Below the pieces are notes generated by a model that was not told the DNA's origin, did no database searches, and saw nothing but the letters and a program-made list of their open reading frames with translations. Positions 11,501 to 22,271 of a DNA stretch of 64,000 nucleotides are shown here, piece after piece; the stretch's first letter is position 1; each line of letters begins with the position of its first letter. The stretch covers positions 310,001 through 374,000 of the forward strand of contig BCIG01000005.1 of assembly GCA_001599915.1 (NCBI GenBank). The letters run 5' to 3'. The translations under genes and the position numbers were made by a program. The DNA is from Symbiotaphrina buchneri (lineage: Eukaryota; Ascomycota; Symbiotaphrinales; Symbiotaphrinaceae).

Positions 11501-13903
11501 CTAGCAATCCGATATCATTTTGTTGCGCGGCCACTCATAGCCCGTTTCAGACCATTTCTAGATCACGTGTTAGCACTATTTGAGCTCAAATCAGGCAGAT
11601 CAACTCACTGTAAGATTAGGATTATTGTAAGCAAGGGGATGGTTGGCAATGTATTCAGTTGTCTCGTATCCTGGAGGATCGCAAGTGACGGACGTGTTGC
11701 CCTCCGGTTGATATAGTCGCACATAATCCACACGCATGAAGGTTGGAAACGTAAGATTCGCCCAATCGATCCAAACCCAAGAGTTACTGAAACCCAGGTT
11801 GAGAATGATAGACATTGGCTCCATGGACACCTGCCGAGCGGCAACATTGCCATTGGGGCCGATAGATCTGCCATCCATCATGTAGGACTCATCCTCGCCT
11901 ACAAACCAGCTGATGAAACCATCGTTGGTGCCCGGTTCGTATTCGAAGGCGTACTTCTGATATTCGTTTCCGTCGTACCAGTCATTGTTCAGCAGAGTGG
12001 TACCAGAGATGGCTTGCTGGTACGGGCCTCCACAGTAGGTGTTCATCATGGTGGTATTAACATTAGGGATTTCGAGAAAGTCGTAGTTTGGATGATACCA
12101 AATGTCGTAAGGCGCCACTTGGAAGCTCTGGGTAACAACGCCAATGCGGTTGTTCGGGTCGACGGACGCTTCGATGATATCAATCTCGGGAGCTCCACGA
12201 CCAGTACCTGGTGTTGGATGATCTTCACCAGAGCAAGTGCATGAAGCAAGCTTCTGGCCAGGCTGATAAGACAATCCGTCTGTCGCAGACTGGTTGGGCG
12301 TAATCCCAATGTCGCAAGAGTCATATGTGTACGGCCAGACACCATCTGTCGAAGCCATGTACCCCGGCCGGCCGAGATTCCCCATAGTCCAAGCTCCAGG
12401 CCACAGCCCAGGAGTGCCAGCTGGTCCCGGCAAAGAGATGGACACCTCGAGCGCACCTCCCGTAAAACACATCTGGTTCCAGCTGTTAAGCATCCCCGAG
12501 CGATACTGGAGGTTGTGATTGTTGAACTTGTCTAGTTGTAGAACCAATGTACCGTCGTAGGTCGAGACGGCATCAGGATCGTACCATTCCAAGTCTTGTG
12601 TAGCACCATACCAGATATTTGGTGCTTCCCAGAAAGGATCATCACCAGGATAGAAGGACCGATTATTGTCATTGAATTCGTCGCTGAACACCAGTTGCAG
12701 CGTCTTCCCGGAGACGCTCTGCCTGGTCATTGCCGATTGTGGGGTGGTCGGGTCAATAAGACCTGTCCGGATGTTCGAGAGTAAAGGATATTGGTTGCTG
12801 TTGACATAGTTCCATGCGTTCGGGTCTGTGGTGTTTCCAGCGGCTACCACGCCCTGGTCAGGCCCAAGGGATTCCGCAATGCCCGTATAGGTGAGCACGG
12901 GAAGGATGATGAAAATGCCGACAAGACCACACACAAGCGTTATCAGGCTGGCTAATGCCAGCGCGCCGTCCTTCGACCAGTAGTCCCTCAATCTCGGCTT
13001 GAAGTTAACATCATCGTCCGGCAATGGCATATGCATGTCATCGTCCGGTTCTGGTTCGTCTACGAATAAGAGCATCTTCTCCTTGTCAGAGTATGGTGCA
13101 GCCACCCGATCGTCTATGAACGGCGAGAACGTCTTTTCGGGATCTTTCCGATCAGAAGCGAGATTCATCGTAGAGCTGGATGACGAGTTTGGCGATGATG
13201 ACTTTCGGGATGTCGGACCAGCAGCAGCCAATGCTTCCACATAACCCGGTGGAGGACTTGCAGGTATGGAACCGATCGGCCTGTTAGGTAGCGGATATCT
13301 GGAATAGTCGTGTCCAAGATCACTGTAGCTCATTGGATCCTGGTGCCTTCGTAGCAAAGGTTCCGAGCTCTGGTTCCTCAGTTCTGCAAGTCTTGGAATC
13401 CTGCCTCTGCTGCGCCGCGGCGGCGGAGGAGCAGGCCGATGTCCGGCAAATCCGGCTGTGTTGTCGACCGTATCCGATGTTCCTTCCGGCGTAACTTGGC
13501 CATCATTCTCTGCGCCTTGTGCCGCGCTGCTCACACTCTCGTAACTGCTGCTTCTCGAAGAAGACGGGTGTGAGGAGGATTCCGGATTCAGAGGCGACGA
13601 GATGGAAGGTAAGTATGAAGTGCTGCGGTGTGGGGGTGGTGCAGGACCGGGAGGAGAAGGTGGTGGGTGCTGAGCTCGTGGAGATGGCGACTTGCTCTTC
13701 TTATGGAGAAGATTCGGTTCTGATGACCATGCTGACCGATCAGGCGGCGGTGATCTAGAAGCACTTGCTTGTCGTGCAGCGGCGGCAGCAGCCTCTGCAT
13801 TCAGACCTGATGATGTCCTGCCTGCCTGTCGAACGGATGAATCGTCAGCGAGCGGCCATCGTTGATCTGAGGCTCTCGACGCGGCCTTGCGCAATGGCGC
13901 CAT
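11501..13903 (-). CDS. kre6: KRE6/SKN1-type beta-1,6-glucan synthesis protein (GH16-like, type II membrane)
   Basis: Needed for beta-1,6-glucan assembly in the secretory pathway. It is a type II membrane protein with a GH16-like lumenal domain. Exon 1 is 13903-11609 and a 51-base intron (11608-11558, branch site GCTAAC) leads to a short last exon 11557-11501. This adds 18 residues, KWSETGYEWPRNKMISDC, to a total of 783. The family usually ends in this WxxxGYEWPxN...C motif, so the apparent stop inside the intron is not the true end. Residues 1-300 are a disordered Ser/Pro-rich cytosolic tail. A single membrane segment lies at about 313-338 (LASLITLVCGLVGIFIILPV). The GH16 catalytic motif EIDIIE is present. 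Start ATG 13903 gives MAPLRKAASR. The gene looks intact. Confidence 0.93.
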
Positions 13904-16277
13904 GGTGGCTTAGGGCCAGGTGCGATCGATCTCCTCTCGATATCTCAATTCCTCGACCCAGTTGACCAACGAAGCACGGGTACCGGCGGATATTTAGCAG
14001 ACAGGTACGCGGGTGACGTCTTTGTAGGAAGGTGGTCCCGATCCAGCGCTGCGGACCTGCATGCGAAGAGTTCGTTGCAATGACAGGTGGGTGTGCAAAT
14101 GCCGGATCTCCTTATCGATTTAGGACAGTTGATTATATGATGTTGGCTCTCCAGGTTCTGGTGGGGAAGGACGACGATAGATGAAGCCGTGGTGAGCGAT
14201 TTGATGACGCCCCACAGCGATAAGCGAACGTGGGTTGAGGGAATCAGTGGACCGTTGCAGACCCTGTTTTCTGGCTTGTGAAGAGACTGCCGGAAGAGTC
14301 GGGCGGATGAAGTCAAAGCGAGCGAGTGTGACGGCGGTCGATAGGGCAGGTGGTATAATCAGGAATTTTCGGCGCGAGGATCTCGGCAGGACTTGAACAG
14401 TTTAAGGAAGTACGGAGTATCCGGAGGTGCAGGTTGGAAGGCAGGAGGGGAGGATGATCTACGGTAGTTCGACCGATTTAGATGAGGTAGCTGGCCTGGC
14501 CCAACAGCCTTCCTCGGGAGAAGTGTGTTTAGCAGCTGAGCCTTGGGCCACTTCGCTCGCTCTTCTTTACGAAAGTTTTAGCCAAAAAGGCGATATTCAT
14601 GGCGGAAAAGAGAGTGAGAGGAAGCGGCGGCCAATGACGGAAGTCAGAAGCAAAACACACACCACACAAAGTAGCGACCCGTTATTACGAGGATGCTAGC
14701 AGTTGAACTAGACTCGATCCTGCCCAGTGTTGGCCCAAACCGTTCGCTCTGCATCCATCGACATTGGTGGCGTTCGTTTAGCGAGGAGCTGTCTTCGGTA
14801 GCACCACATGGAATCCGCTGCCCAGTTTGCATGAGCCCCAAGGTTTGCAACACTGTTAGACTCTCCACCACGATTCAGACAGTTACAAGTAAGGTAATCA
14901 GCAGCATCACCATACTATATCTTTGTCTTTTCAGATATACCGTGCAGGCATTTCAGCCGTAGGGCAAATCACGCGTCGAGAGCTTGCCATAGCCGCAAAT
15001 CTCTGGTACACTATTGTGTCTGCCGCAGCAAACGCAGAAACTGTCGTGCCCCTGCAGATGTCAATAATCGCAACTGCATGGCGGGTGTGGTGTGGTGCCA
15101 TTTCTCGCCAAGGCGTGCCATGCTACCTTCAGTTCCCTCTTCCGGCCACGGAAAAGCTTGTTGCCAGCTGAGGTACGAGTAGTCTCAGGTAGCGCATCTG
15201 ACTTCCATACCGCAGAGGCCAGCAAATGATGTCTTAAGGTACTTCTTAGGTACATGCGTACTTTCGTACTTCTGGTATGTACATATGTACTGTAATCCCA
15301 CGCGGTTGTGGTATGGGGCGTGGGGTGTAATCAACGAGCATTCCTCACAGCAACTGACAGTTTGTTACTTTTGCTTTGACATGCTGTCGGTTTCTCCCTT
15401 ATCTCAGCTGCTGTTCGTTCTTCCTCTCGTCGTTGAAGGGTCAAATAATGCGTCATTGCGCTCCATGTTGCGCTGCGAGCCGGCGTTTAGCCCCGAGCAC
15501 CAGTTACAGAACACTTGCAGCGACTGGTCTGACCTTTAGCTTCATCCCGTCCCTGCGCCGGTGTAGTCGCCCGGAGGTAGATTGTACCCAATTATACGTC
15601 ATGGGAGACCTTCGCTATCCACCAATAACGAATCTGCCCTTTGCCGACGTTTCAAGTTTTGATGCAGGACATCTTGCTCGACAACCGAGGCATCTTGCAT
15701 CTGTGCACTGTGCACAGGCTTCGTGAGCTCCACAGGCTCTGATCAGACTCCTGGAAGGGCCGTGTACACCGGTGTACCACGACAACCCTTCGCACAGGTA
15801 ACATCGGACAACTTGGCTCTCTAATCTGATCTTATCGTGATATGGGTTCCGCGCCGACGCCGTCTCCTCCAAGCCACATTCGAAGTATACTCTTTATCGA
15901 GAAAGAATGTAATGGCAACTTTTCGCAGCCGTATCGTTTCTTGAGTGATCAATACTCGTCGACTTCATTAGTTCAAGCATCTGAACGATGGTTAGATTTA
16001 CTGTATCTGACAGCCAATGGGCGAGCATCGTGCAGATGCAAGAATACGTTGTCCAAATGGTGGTCGATCACGCTTCAAAAGCCACATACTTCGCACTTAT
16101 CAAGATCTTTGCTTACTGTTGTTCTGGACCTAGCACACTAGATCGTCTGGGAAGGACAAAAGGACCGTTCGCGTTACCGCGTTGATAGATCAGGAGAAAC
16201 CCTCAAATGAGTTTATACATGGTTCAATGACTAAACGCCGTTGTATGCCTGGAAGTATTTGTAGTCCACATGCCAAC
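13904..16277. other. Long region between KRE6 and the mitochondrial KHE-type gene, no gene seen
   Basis: This stretch of 2.4 kb contains the KRE6 promoter on its left. Several frames of 80-125 codons exist (for example 14427-14699 and 15376-15726), but none has a recognisable protein, conserved motif or credible splice partner. At 15235-15295 there is a dense cluster of GTAC words (GTACTT, GTACAT). A long 5' untranslated region for KRE6 or a non-coding RNA is possible, but the sequence alone does not show it. Confidence 0.4.
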
Positions 16278-17233
16278 TCATTTCTTCTCTTCTGGCCCTC
16301 TTTGAACCGCTGCGTCCAGGTGTTGTTTCTCGTCCTTCAGCTCCGCTGATGCCTTCAATGCGTGCTTCACCTGCCTGACGGCTCGCTCAACCTCGGCCTG
16401 AAGCGGCGTATAATTCAACGACTGCGCCAAGACCTGGCCATCGGACTCTTGCAGGAGCAGCACTTCTTCATCCGCAGCTGGACCTTTGGATTGGATATCG
16501 CTCTTATTAACGGAGTCAGGAATAGAAAGGCCGTGCTTCTTCAGCCCCACCGAGTATATATCATCTAATATCTTTGACGGATATCGTTTGATCAACCCAT
16601 TCTCTAGCAGAAATTCTAAGTGACTGGAACCAGATAAAGCTATTCTCCTTAGCCTTCCTCCTCATTCCAACATTTCAGGAGACTCACCTCTCCAATGTGA
16701 ATACGCGCGGAAGACGAGATAGAAGAAGGGGATATTCGGTACTCTGCCACACATCTCAGCCCGGAAGTTGAAGCGCACCGGGATGCTTGAGCTTACACAG
16801 GAATCAAGCCTATCGGAATTGTAAAAGGCATAGCGACAACGCTCCACGTCAATTTCTTCTTATGCATCGATTTGTTTTCCGTCGCAAGGGTCTTGATCAC
16901 GCCTTCCACGCGGTCCGCGTGTATGACGGTCTTCGGGAAGTGCACTTCAACCTTTTCCTTTTTCTTCAGCTGCTCTTCTTTGCGGCGTGCGTTCAGCGGT
17001 GGTATTGACTTGAGTCCCCATTCCTCGTAAGGGATCCTTTCCAGGACCTTGTTGCCATACTGCGTGACGGTTGTCTGCCATTTCTTGTCGCCATTCTCCC
17101 ACTTGACCCACGTATCACTCGCCCTCGTGGTGATCTTGTCGATGAGGGAGCGTTGCGCTGGGAGCTGTTCGTCGAGGCGCTGGCAATAGAGAAGCGTGCG
17201 TTTCGTCGAGATTGGGAGGAGGAACAGACGCAT
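16278..17233 (-). CDS. Mitochondrial K+/H+ exchange-related protein (Mit_KHE1 family)
   Basis: Member of the fungal family linked to K+/H+ exchange across the inner mitochondrial membrane (yeast YDL183C type). Exons 17233-16797, 16743-16688 and 16639-16278 give 284 residues. The start MRLFLLPISTKRTLLYCQ is the family signature and fixes the ATG at 17233; an upstream in-frame extension is unlikely. A hydrophobic hairpin (about residues 128-160) is split by intron 1, with PFTIPIGLIP on one side and NIPFFYLVFRAYSHWRA on the other. The third exon gives HLEFLLENGLIKRYPSKILDDIY and a charged C-terminal tail. The second acceptor is chosen as AATAG at 16640 because the later one (VCAG) leads straight into a stop. 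The exact transport role is known only from family work. Confidence 0.87.
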
Positions 17234-17869
17234 TGCAGCGGCGTGTTGGAAACTCAACAATGACAGGAGGAAGGGGGAGAGGGAGAACAACTACGCCAGC
17301 GAGCTACAGTAGAGTGCTCCGAGCATTGTTGTGTATCAGCAGTTTGTGTAGCTCCAATGATACGGCGCTGGCGGTCAAAAGGCCAGGCAGAAATGGATGC
17401 GCATTTGATTTGATTGACGAGAGCCTTGGTCCATCCATGTCTACCTTACCTTAGCCCCGGGGATGCTGAGGCCATTGTCTATGAGATTTTGTTGGTCCGA
17501 GCTTTTCGTTACGGCCCGCCCGCCAAAGAGCAGCAACCAACCAAGGAAGTGCGCCAACAAGGAACGATAATCAAGATCTCCCCTTCCTTCCTAGTCCTCA
17601 TACATCCAGGCTACCCCACACTTCAGATCATAACTTAACTGGCCTGTTTACCCCCATTGTCTGTCTGGCAAGCCTTTGCTGCGGTCCTGAAGACTCCGCG
17701 TCTTCTCTGTTTGCTCGTCCCGGCTCTTCCGGCCTCCAATCGTATTTCGCGCGCCTTGGTCTGTTTGACACTGTCATGATTGTATAGAGTCGTATGTTGG
17801 CAGCGTCTCGGCGCCGTCCTCTTACATAGGGCCTTTGAGGCCATCTATATACTATCGACGGGACTGTCA
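17234..17869. promoter_or_regulatory. Divergent promoter region, KHE-type gene (minus) and SRF1-type gene (plus)
   Basis: This is a 636-base gap between divergent starts. It contains CCTTACCTTAG-type words near 17440-17452. No gene is supported. Shared regulation is possible, but no specific site was recognised. Confidence 0.4.
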
Positions 17870-19236
17870 ATGGCCGTCGGCGAGAATGGCTTTCGAACAC
17901 GTGCTACCAGTCTCCTTTTCAATCGCGATGTCTCTACTCCTGTCCCTTCTACCGAGAGCCCTCCTTTGAGAGGCCGGTCTGGGTCTTCAGTGCTCTCTAC
18001 CGACCACTCAATGACTGAAAAGGGGCCGCATGAGAGCGCGCTTGATGGAGCGGCGCAGTCGATATCTACCTATGGCATTACACTCCCTCCATCCGACGCT
18101 GTATTGGATGACTTGGACAAGAGGCGGATTGTACGGACTCTTCCCAGTTAGTACGCGCTGAGTCCTTTCAGTTCGTAACTCTGATACATTGTCATTAGCA
18201 TGGATTCGAGATTATGAGGAAGACGATGAAGAAGCTACTGCTGTGACAGGTCTCTTACCGGGTGCGCCTACAAGTGCTCAAGTTGCTCAGCATAATCATA
18301 CACCAGCAGACAAGGGGAAGACCCCAGCAGGCAGAAGGTGGGATTCCCGCAGAGATACTTCTTCTATGGCAATCGGTGGTCGTGTCATCGAATCCGGCTC
18401 TCGTTGGAAACCTTTTATCGGCTCAACCGCTTATCCGAAAGGGATCCATCAAGGAGAGCTTGTCACGTCAGCATGGATGCAGGCGAATCTCCCGGACCTG
18501 CACCGACCATGGCTGGAAAGACACGCCAATGGTGATTTGGAAAAGGGCGGGCATCACCTTCTCACCAACAAGGCTATGAGGAAGGCGTGGTACAAAAGGG
18601 CGCAAGTAAGTCACTACCTTTGCAGCTCTCTGTCGATACAAGAAATTCTTTTGGTTCTGTATCAATGCCATATGATCCTCAAGCTGACACCGTATGCTCT
18701 TGCTAGCGAACTCTTCTGCGCAATCCTGTATTACCGCTAGTCTTTCGCCTGATGATCTGGTGCTTCTCGGTTGTTACTTTGTCACTTGGAAGCTTTCTGC
18801 TCGCCAAATGGGTCGATAATCGATCATCGCTGTCGCCATCATCACCAGCCATGGCCATTGGCGTTAACGCACTGGCCCTTCCTTACCTTCTATATATTGC
18901 CTACGACGAGTATTCCAGTAAGCCCCTCGGCTTACGGTCCCCAAAGGCTAAGATCCGACTCATCTTCCTCGACCTTCTCTTTATCATTCTTATTTCAGCC
19001 AACCTCAGTCTATCCTTCGAAACCCTAAGCGACAGCGAGCCTTCGGGGTCCGAAGTGGATCTGAGCGATGAGAGAGCAGCACTGTCTAGCTTCCTGCTTC
19101 TCTCCGTAGTGGGTTGGTTATTTACCTTTACTGTGAGCATCCTACGGTATGTACCGAGCAAGTTCTGTTCCCCTACGGCTTTGGACGACGGTGGCTGACG
19201 GTATATAGGGTGGTGGAGCGTGTCTCTCGTGATTAA
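17870..19236 (+). CDS. srf1: SRF1-type regulator of phospholipase D, four membrane segments
   Basis: Integral membrane protein of the Srf1 family; in yeast Srf1 supports phospholipase D (Spo14) activity. Exons 17870-18146, 18199-18605, 18707-19146 and 19209-19236 give 383 residues with all phases in register. The sequence STYGITLPPSDAVLDDLDKRR leads, across intron 1, into TWIRDYEEDDEE. RTLLRNPVLPLVFRLMIWC begins exactly at exon 3. Four hydrophobic segments follow: around FSVVTLSLGSFLLA, NALALPYLLYIAYDEYSS, IRLIFLDLLFIILISANLSL and SSFLLLSVVGWLFTFTVSIL. SKPLGLRSPKAKIRLIFLDL is the most conserved block. The last coding exon is only 28 bases (VVERVSRD). An ATG upstream at 17780 would add 30 residues that do not look like the family. 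Confidence 0.85.
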
Positions 19237-20089
19237 CGATAGGTCTGTTGTCCTTTCTGGTTGACAAGCATATGGCGGCGTAAAGGCAGCCTGGGCACGG
19301 CGTTTCAGGAGATGACTGAACTTCCTTCCTTCCCGACATGTGTTGGGGCGTAAAAGTCCTTGTATATAGCAACTTGCATGGAATGCGGTAGTGCACTGGT
19401 TCTGGCTACCGGCCAACTCTTCGACGAGGGGCGGAAGGATAAGGTCACTTGTGGCAGGGATCTTAGGTCTCCTACCGGTGAAAGGAGAATTGTAGCAGTC
19501 CTTGCATTGCAATAGAAATTATCTCAAAGCTGTCTCAGAACGTCTTCGCTGGCCAGATTCCTGTTGGTTTGCGACGAGGTCGTGGCGTCCTTGATTCTTC
19601 AGCGCCCAGAGGATTAATCACTCTGCCAAGTGCGGGCTTTAAGTGTGGACTCAAGCCCCCTAGTTCACGCCTATCACATTTGCAAATTATTCACATTGCG
19701 TACCCGCCTCAAGCGTAGTGTGGGCTCACTTGAGGACTTGAAACGCGGGAGGTGAGGAGGGGACCTCCTACCTCTAATGATACTTGGTCGGCCTATAAAT
19801 GCTGATTGCCCCGTGGATCAGCCATGCATGTCGGTCATTGGCTGTATCCTCGAAACCCGACGCCCAGCGCTTCGCTGAGCAGGGGTTCGCTGTGCTCCCA
19901 TCACGTTCCATAGTTGCCAGAGGTATTTCCGGCAAGGTTGCTATTTGTTTCCTCTTTGGTTCTGCGGAGAATATGGTGTGGTCATGCGCAATATCTCCTG
20001 CTTTTTAATGTCCGGCTTCCGCCTTGCTTCTGCTCCCGTTCTTCTTCCCTGTGTGTCGGCCGTGATGTGGAGTCAAGGGCACGACGGCA
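19237..20089. other. Region between SRF1 and the next gene, no gene seen
   Basis: This is probably 3' region of SRF1 followed by promoter or leader of the gene at 20090. The frames here give no recognisable product. An extra 5' exon of the downstream gene could lie at 19800-20080, where open frames exist, but no splice pair could be confirmed. Confidence 0.35.
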
Positions 20090-21775
20090 ATGCATTCCAG
20101 CGACACCAGTACTTGGGCTCTGGACCTCAGATGGGTAGTCGCATCATTTCTGGACTGTATCTCTCCTCGAACTTCGCAAGATAAGACCAGCACGGCGTAT
20201 CACGACTTTCTCGGTTGCCAGCAGGAGCCTTCACTGGTGCCGGCGTCTGATACAGTCCTAGATGAGAAGACTCTCGAAATTTACTCTGAGCAGCCACCGC
20301 TTATATCATCTCCAAGAGCAGCGCTCGGTGATGAACGTCCAAGGACCTCGGCATCGCGACGAGCATCCATATGGCTTGCCGAAGGTCGTTCGCTCGTTCA
20401 ACGAGCTTCCAGCAGGGCTGGTAGTCTCCATGTACAGACCAGATCAAGGAGGCAGACTTCACATTCTACTCCCCGACCGACGATAGGCGCCCCGACAGAC
20501 TTCCGGAGGGTAGATGGCGTCGACCCTCCCCGTGCAGGCAGGGTGGATGGCTGTTTTCGACCGTTGACGCTAAGCATTCATCTACCAGACAACGCTCTTC
20601 CACCTCTACCAACCTTCAGCAAGGAGCAGATCCTCGAGCCAGCAGAGCTGTCTCTCCCAGCGCAGGCGCGTTTCCTACCCAGGACGACCTCCGTGCTCTC
20701 CACTCAAACGACAGCAAGTAGTTTCCAGATACCTCGAAAGCCTCTGGCTTCTTCTACTCGGACTTCCATTGATGCTGGTTACTTCAGTATGGACATGGGG
20801 TCCACCCCGTCCTCTGTTGGTTCTGAGTGGGTGCCGTATCCACTGCACCCCAGACCAAATCATATAGCATCACAGAGTCTACCAGCCTTACTATCCTCTC
20901 TAGAAACCAGCGAGGTACCACGGATGCCCGCCCCTGCAAGAGTACGGTCGAACACCGAGCATATCTTCCCTCATCAAAGGAGCGATAGTGAACCATTCAA
21001 AAGATTGATGCCTAAGATTTCCGAGGAGTGGCGCGACATGCCATCTCCTCCACGGAATGTGGCTACAGAGGTGGTAGCTACAATGGAAGGTGGGAAGATG
21101 GATCACGGAGCTCGACCAGATCCTCTCAGACAACATCCCGCCAATGCTGACATGTCAAACAAGCCTCTGTCAGGGCGCACCATAACTCGACCCGTCATTC
21201 AAAGAGCGACAACTTTCTCGGGGTCAAGGTTCACTGAGGAGGACCTGTTTACGGCTCCATCTGAAACTGTGCCGTCACCCGCTGCGCAGAACCAGAGGGA
21301 TTGTGGCACGACAACTTCTACTTTGAGGCTCAACGAGCTACTCAATCCAGGATCAGAAGCCGAGAGCGGGATGCAAAGCATGGCCGGACGCGCGTCTGCT
21401 ACCCGCAACAAGGTCTCACAGTGGCTTCTGCGTTCCCTCTCGTCGGACAGTACGACTTCGATATCGTCTCAATCCCCCTTCCACCAGCCGACCGGTCCTA
21501 CGACCAAGAAGAACCACGAGACTCGTGTTTCTGTGTCGACTCTCTCCACGCTATCGACTACCACCGATGTAGTGACTCCACAGACCATGTCGCCGGACAC
21601 ATCCCTGGGGAGGCCTCGAGCGACGCGTGAACGCACATTTGGCTATCGCGTGCCGGGCAGCAGATTGGGGGAGGTGGAGAAGGCGGATATGCCGACGTCT
21701 TTGCCCTTCAATGGGTGCAGTATTTACCAGGGAGTGCCTCATAGCCCTCATTCTCCTGTTGGCATCGCCTTCTAG
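20090..21775 (+). CDS. Disordered Ser/Pro/Arg-rich protein of unknown function
   Basis: A single open frame of 561 codons with no recognisable catalytic domain. It is rich in Ser, Thr, Pro and Arg, and reads as intrinsically disordered. Short conserved-looking pieces such as RRASIWLAEGRSLVQRASSR, DALPPLPTFSKEQ-like blocks, RNKVSQWLLRSL and GRPRATRERTFGYRVP resemble phospho-regulated linker proteins seen in related fungi. The C-terminal SIYQGVPHSPHSPVGIAF looks like a real terminus. The first 35 residues (MHSSDTSTWALDLRWVV) differ in character from the rest. The true start may therefore lie further in, or in an upstream exon. Codon use and length support a real gene; no function is proposed. 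Confidence 0.6.
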   Translation: MHSSDTSTWALDLRWVVASFLDCISPRTSQDKTSTAYHDFLGCQQEPSLVPASDTVLDEKTLEIYSEQPPLISSPRAALGDERPRTSASRRASIWLAEGRSLVQRASSRAGSLHVQTRSRRQTSHSTPRPTIGAPTDFRRVDGVDPPRAGRVDGCFRPLTLSIHLPDNALPPLPTFSKEQILEPAELSLPAQARFLPRTTSVLSTQTTASSFQIPRKPLASSTRTSIDAGYFSMDMGSTPSSVGSEWVPYPLHPRPNHIASQSLPALLSSLETSEVPRMPAPARVRSNTEHIFPHQRSDSEPFKRLMPKISEEWRDMPSPPRNVATEVVATMEGGKMDHGARPDPLRQHPANADMSNKPLSGRTITRPVIQRATTFSGSRFTEEDLFTAPSETVPSPAAQNQRDCGTTTSTLRLNELLNPGSEAESGMQSMAGRASATRNKVSQWLLRSLSSDSTTSISSQSPFHQPTGPTTKKNHETRVSVSTLSTLSTTTDVVTPQTMSPDTSLGRPRATRERTFGYRVPGSRLGEVEKADMPTSLPFNGCSIYQGVPHSPHSPVGIAF

Positions 21776-22271
21776 GCGGTGTGCCGAGGGAGACCATGGA
21801 TGGCGAGGCTCTCTGTATTGGGTGGCTCCATCGGGGCGGAATAGGGGTTCAGGAGGCTACATGTACGAGTACACTTTGCAAGCAATTGTCCTTGGAAGTC
21901 GAGTGCTTTGGGCGTCTTGATTTTGTTCTTTTGATACCATTGTCTACTGTCTATTGTCTGCTTTGCTTTGAAGGCTTCCAACGGGCGAGTTTGTGAGCTA
22001 GGTAAGCCGAGTGCATGTGTGGTGTGGAGCAGCAAGAAAAGGGGGAAAGCGGGGGGTGCGGAATAACTTCCGCGCCTCGGCCCGGCACAAATGACGGGAG
22101 TTGGGACATAGCGGCCAATGCCAAGTTCAAAGAGTGTGGGGTAAATAGCAACCCATCCCATTGTCCTCAAATGCTGTGTCTAACCTCACTCTCCCAATCC
22201 CACCACGCCTCCACTTGCATGTTATCACCGGGATAAGCTGTAGCAAGAGAGTCTAGAGGGATAACACTATC
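21776..22271. other. Intergenic, promoter of the ThDP enzyme gene
   Basis: No gene is supported. The region separates two plus-strand genes and should hold the terminator of the first and the promoter of the second. Confidence 0.4.
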
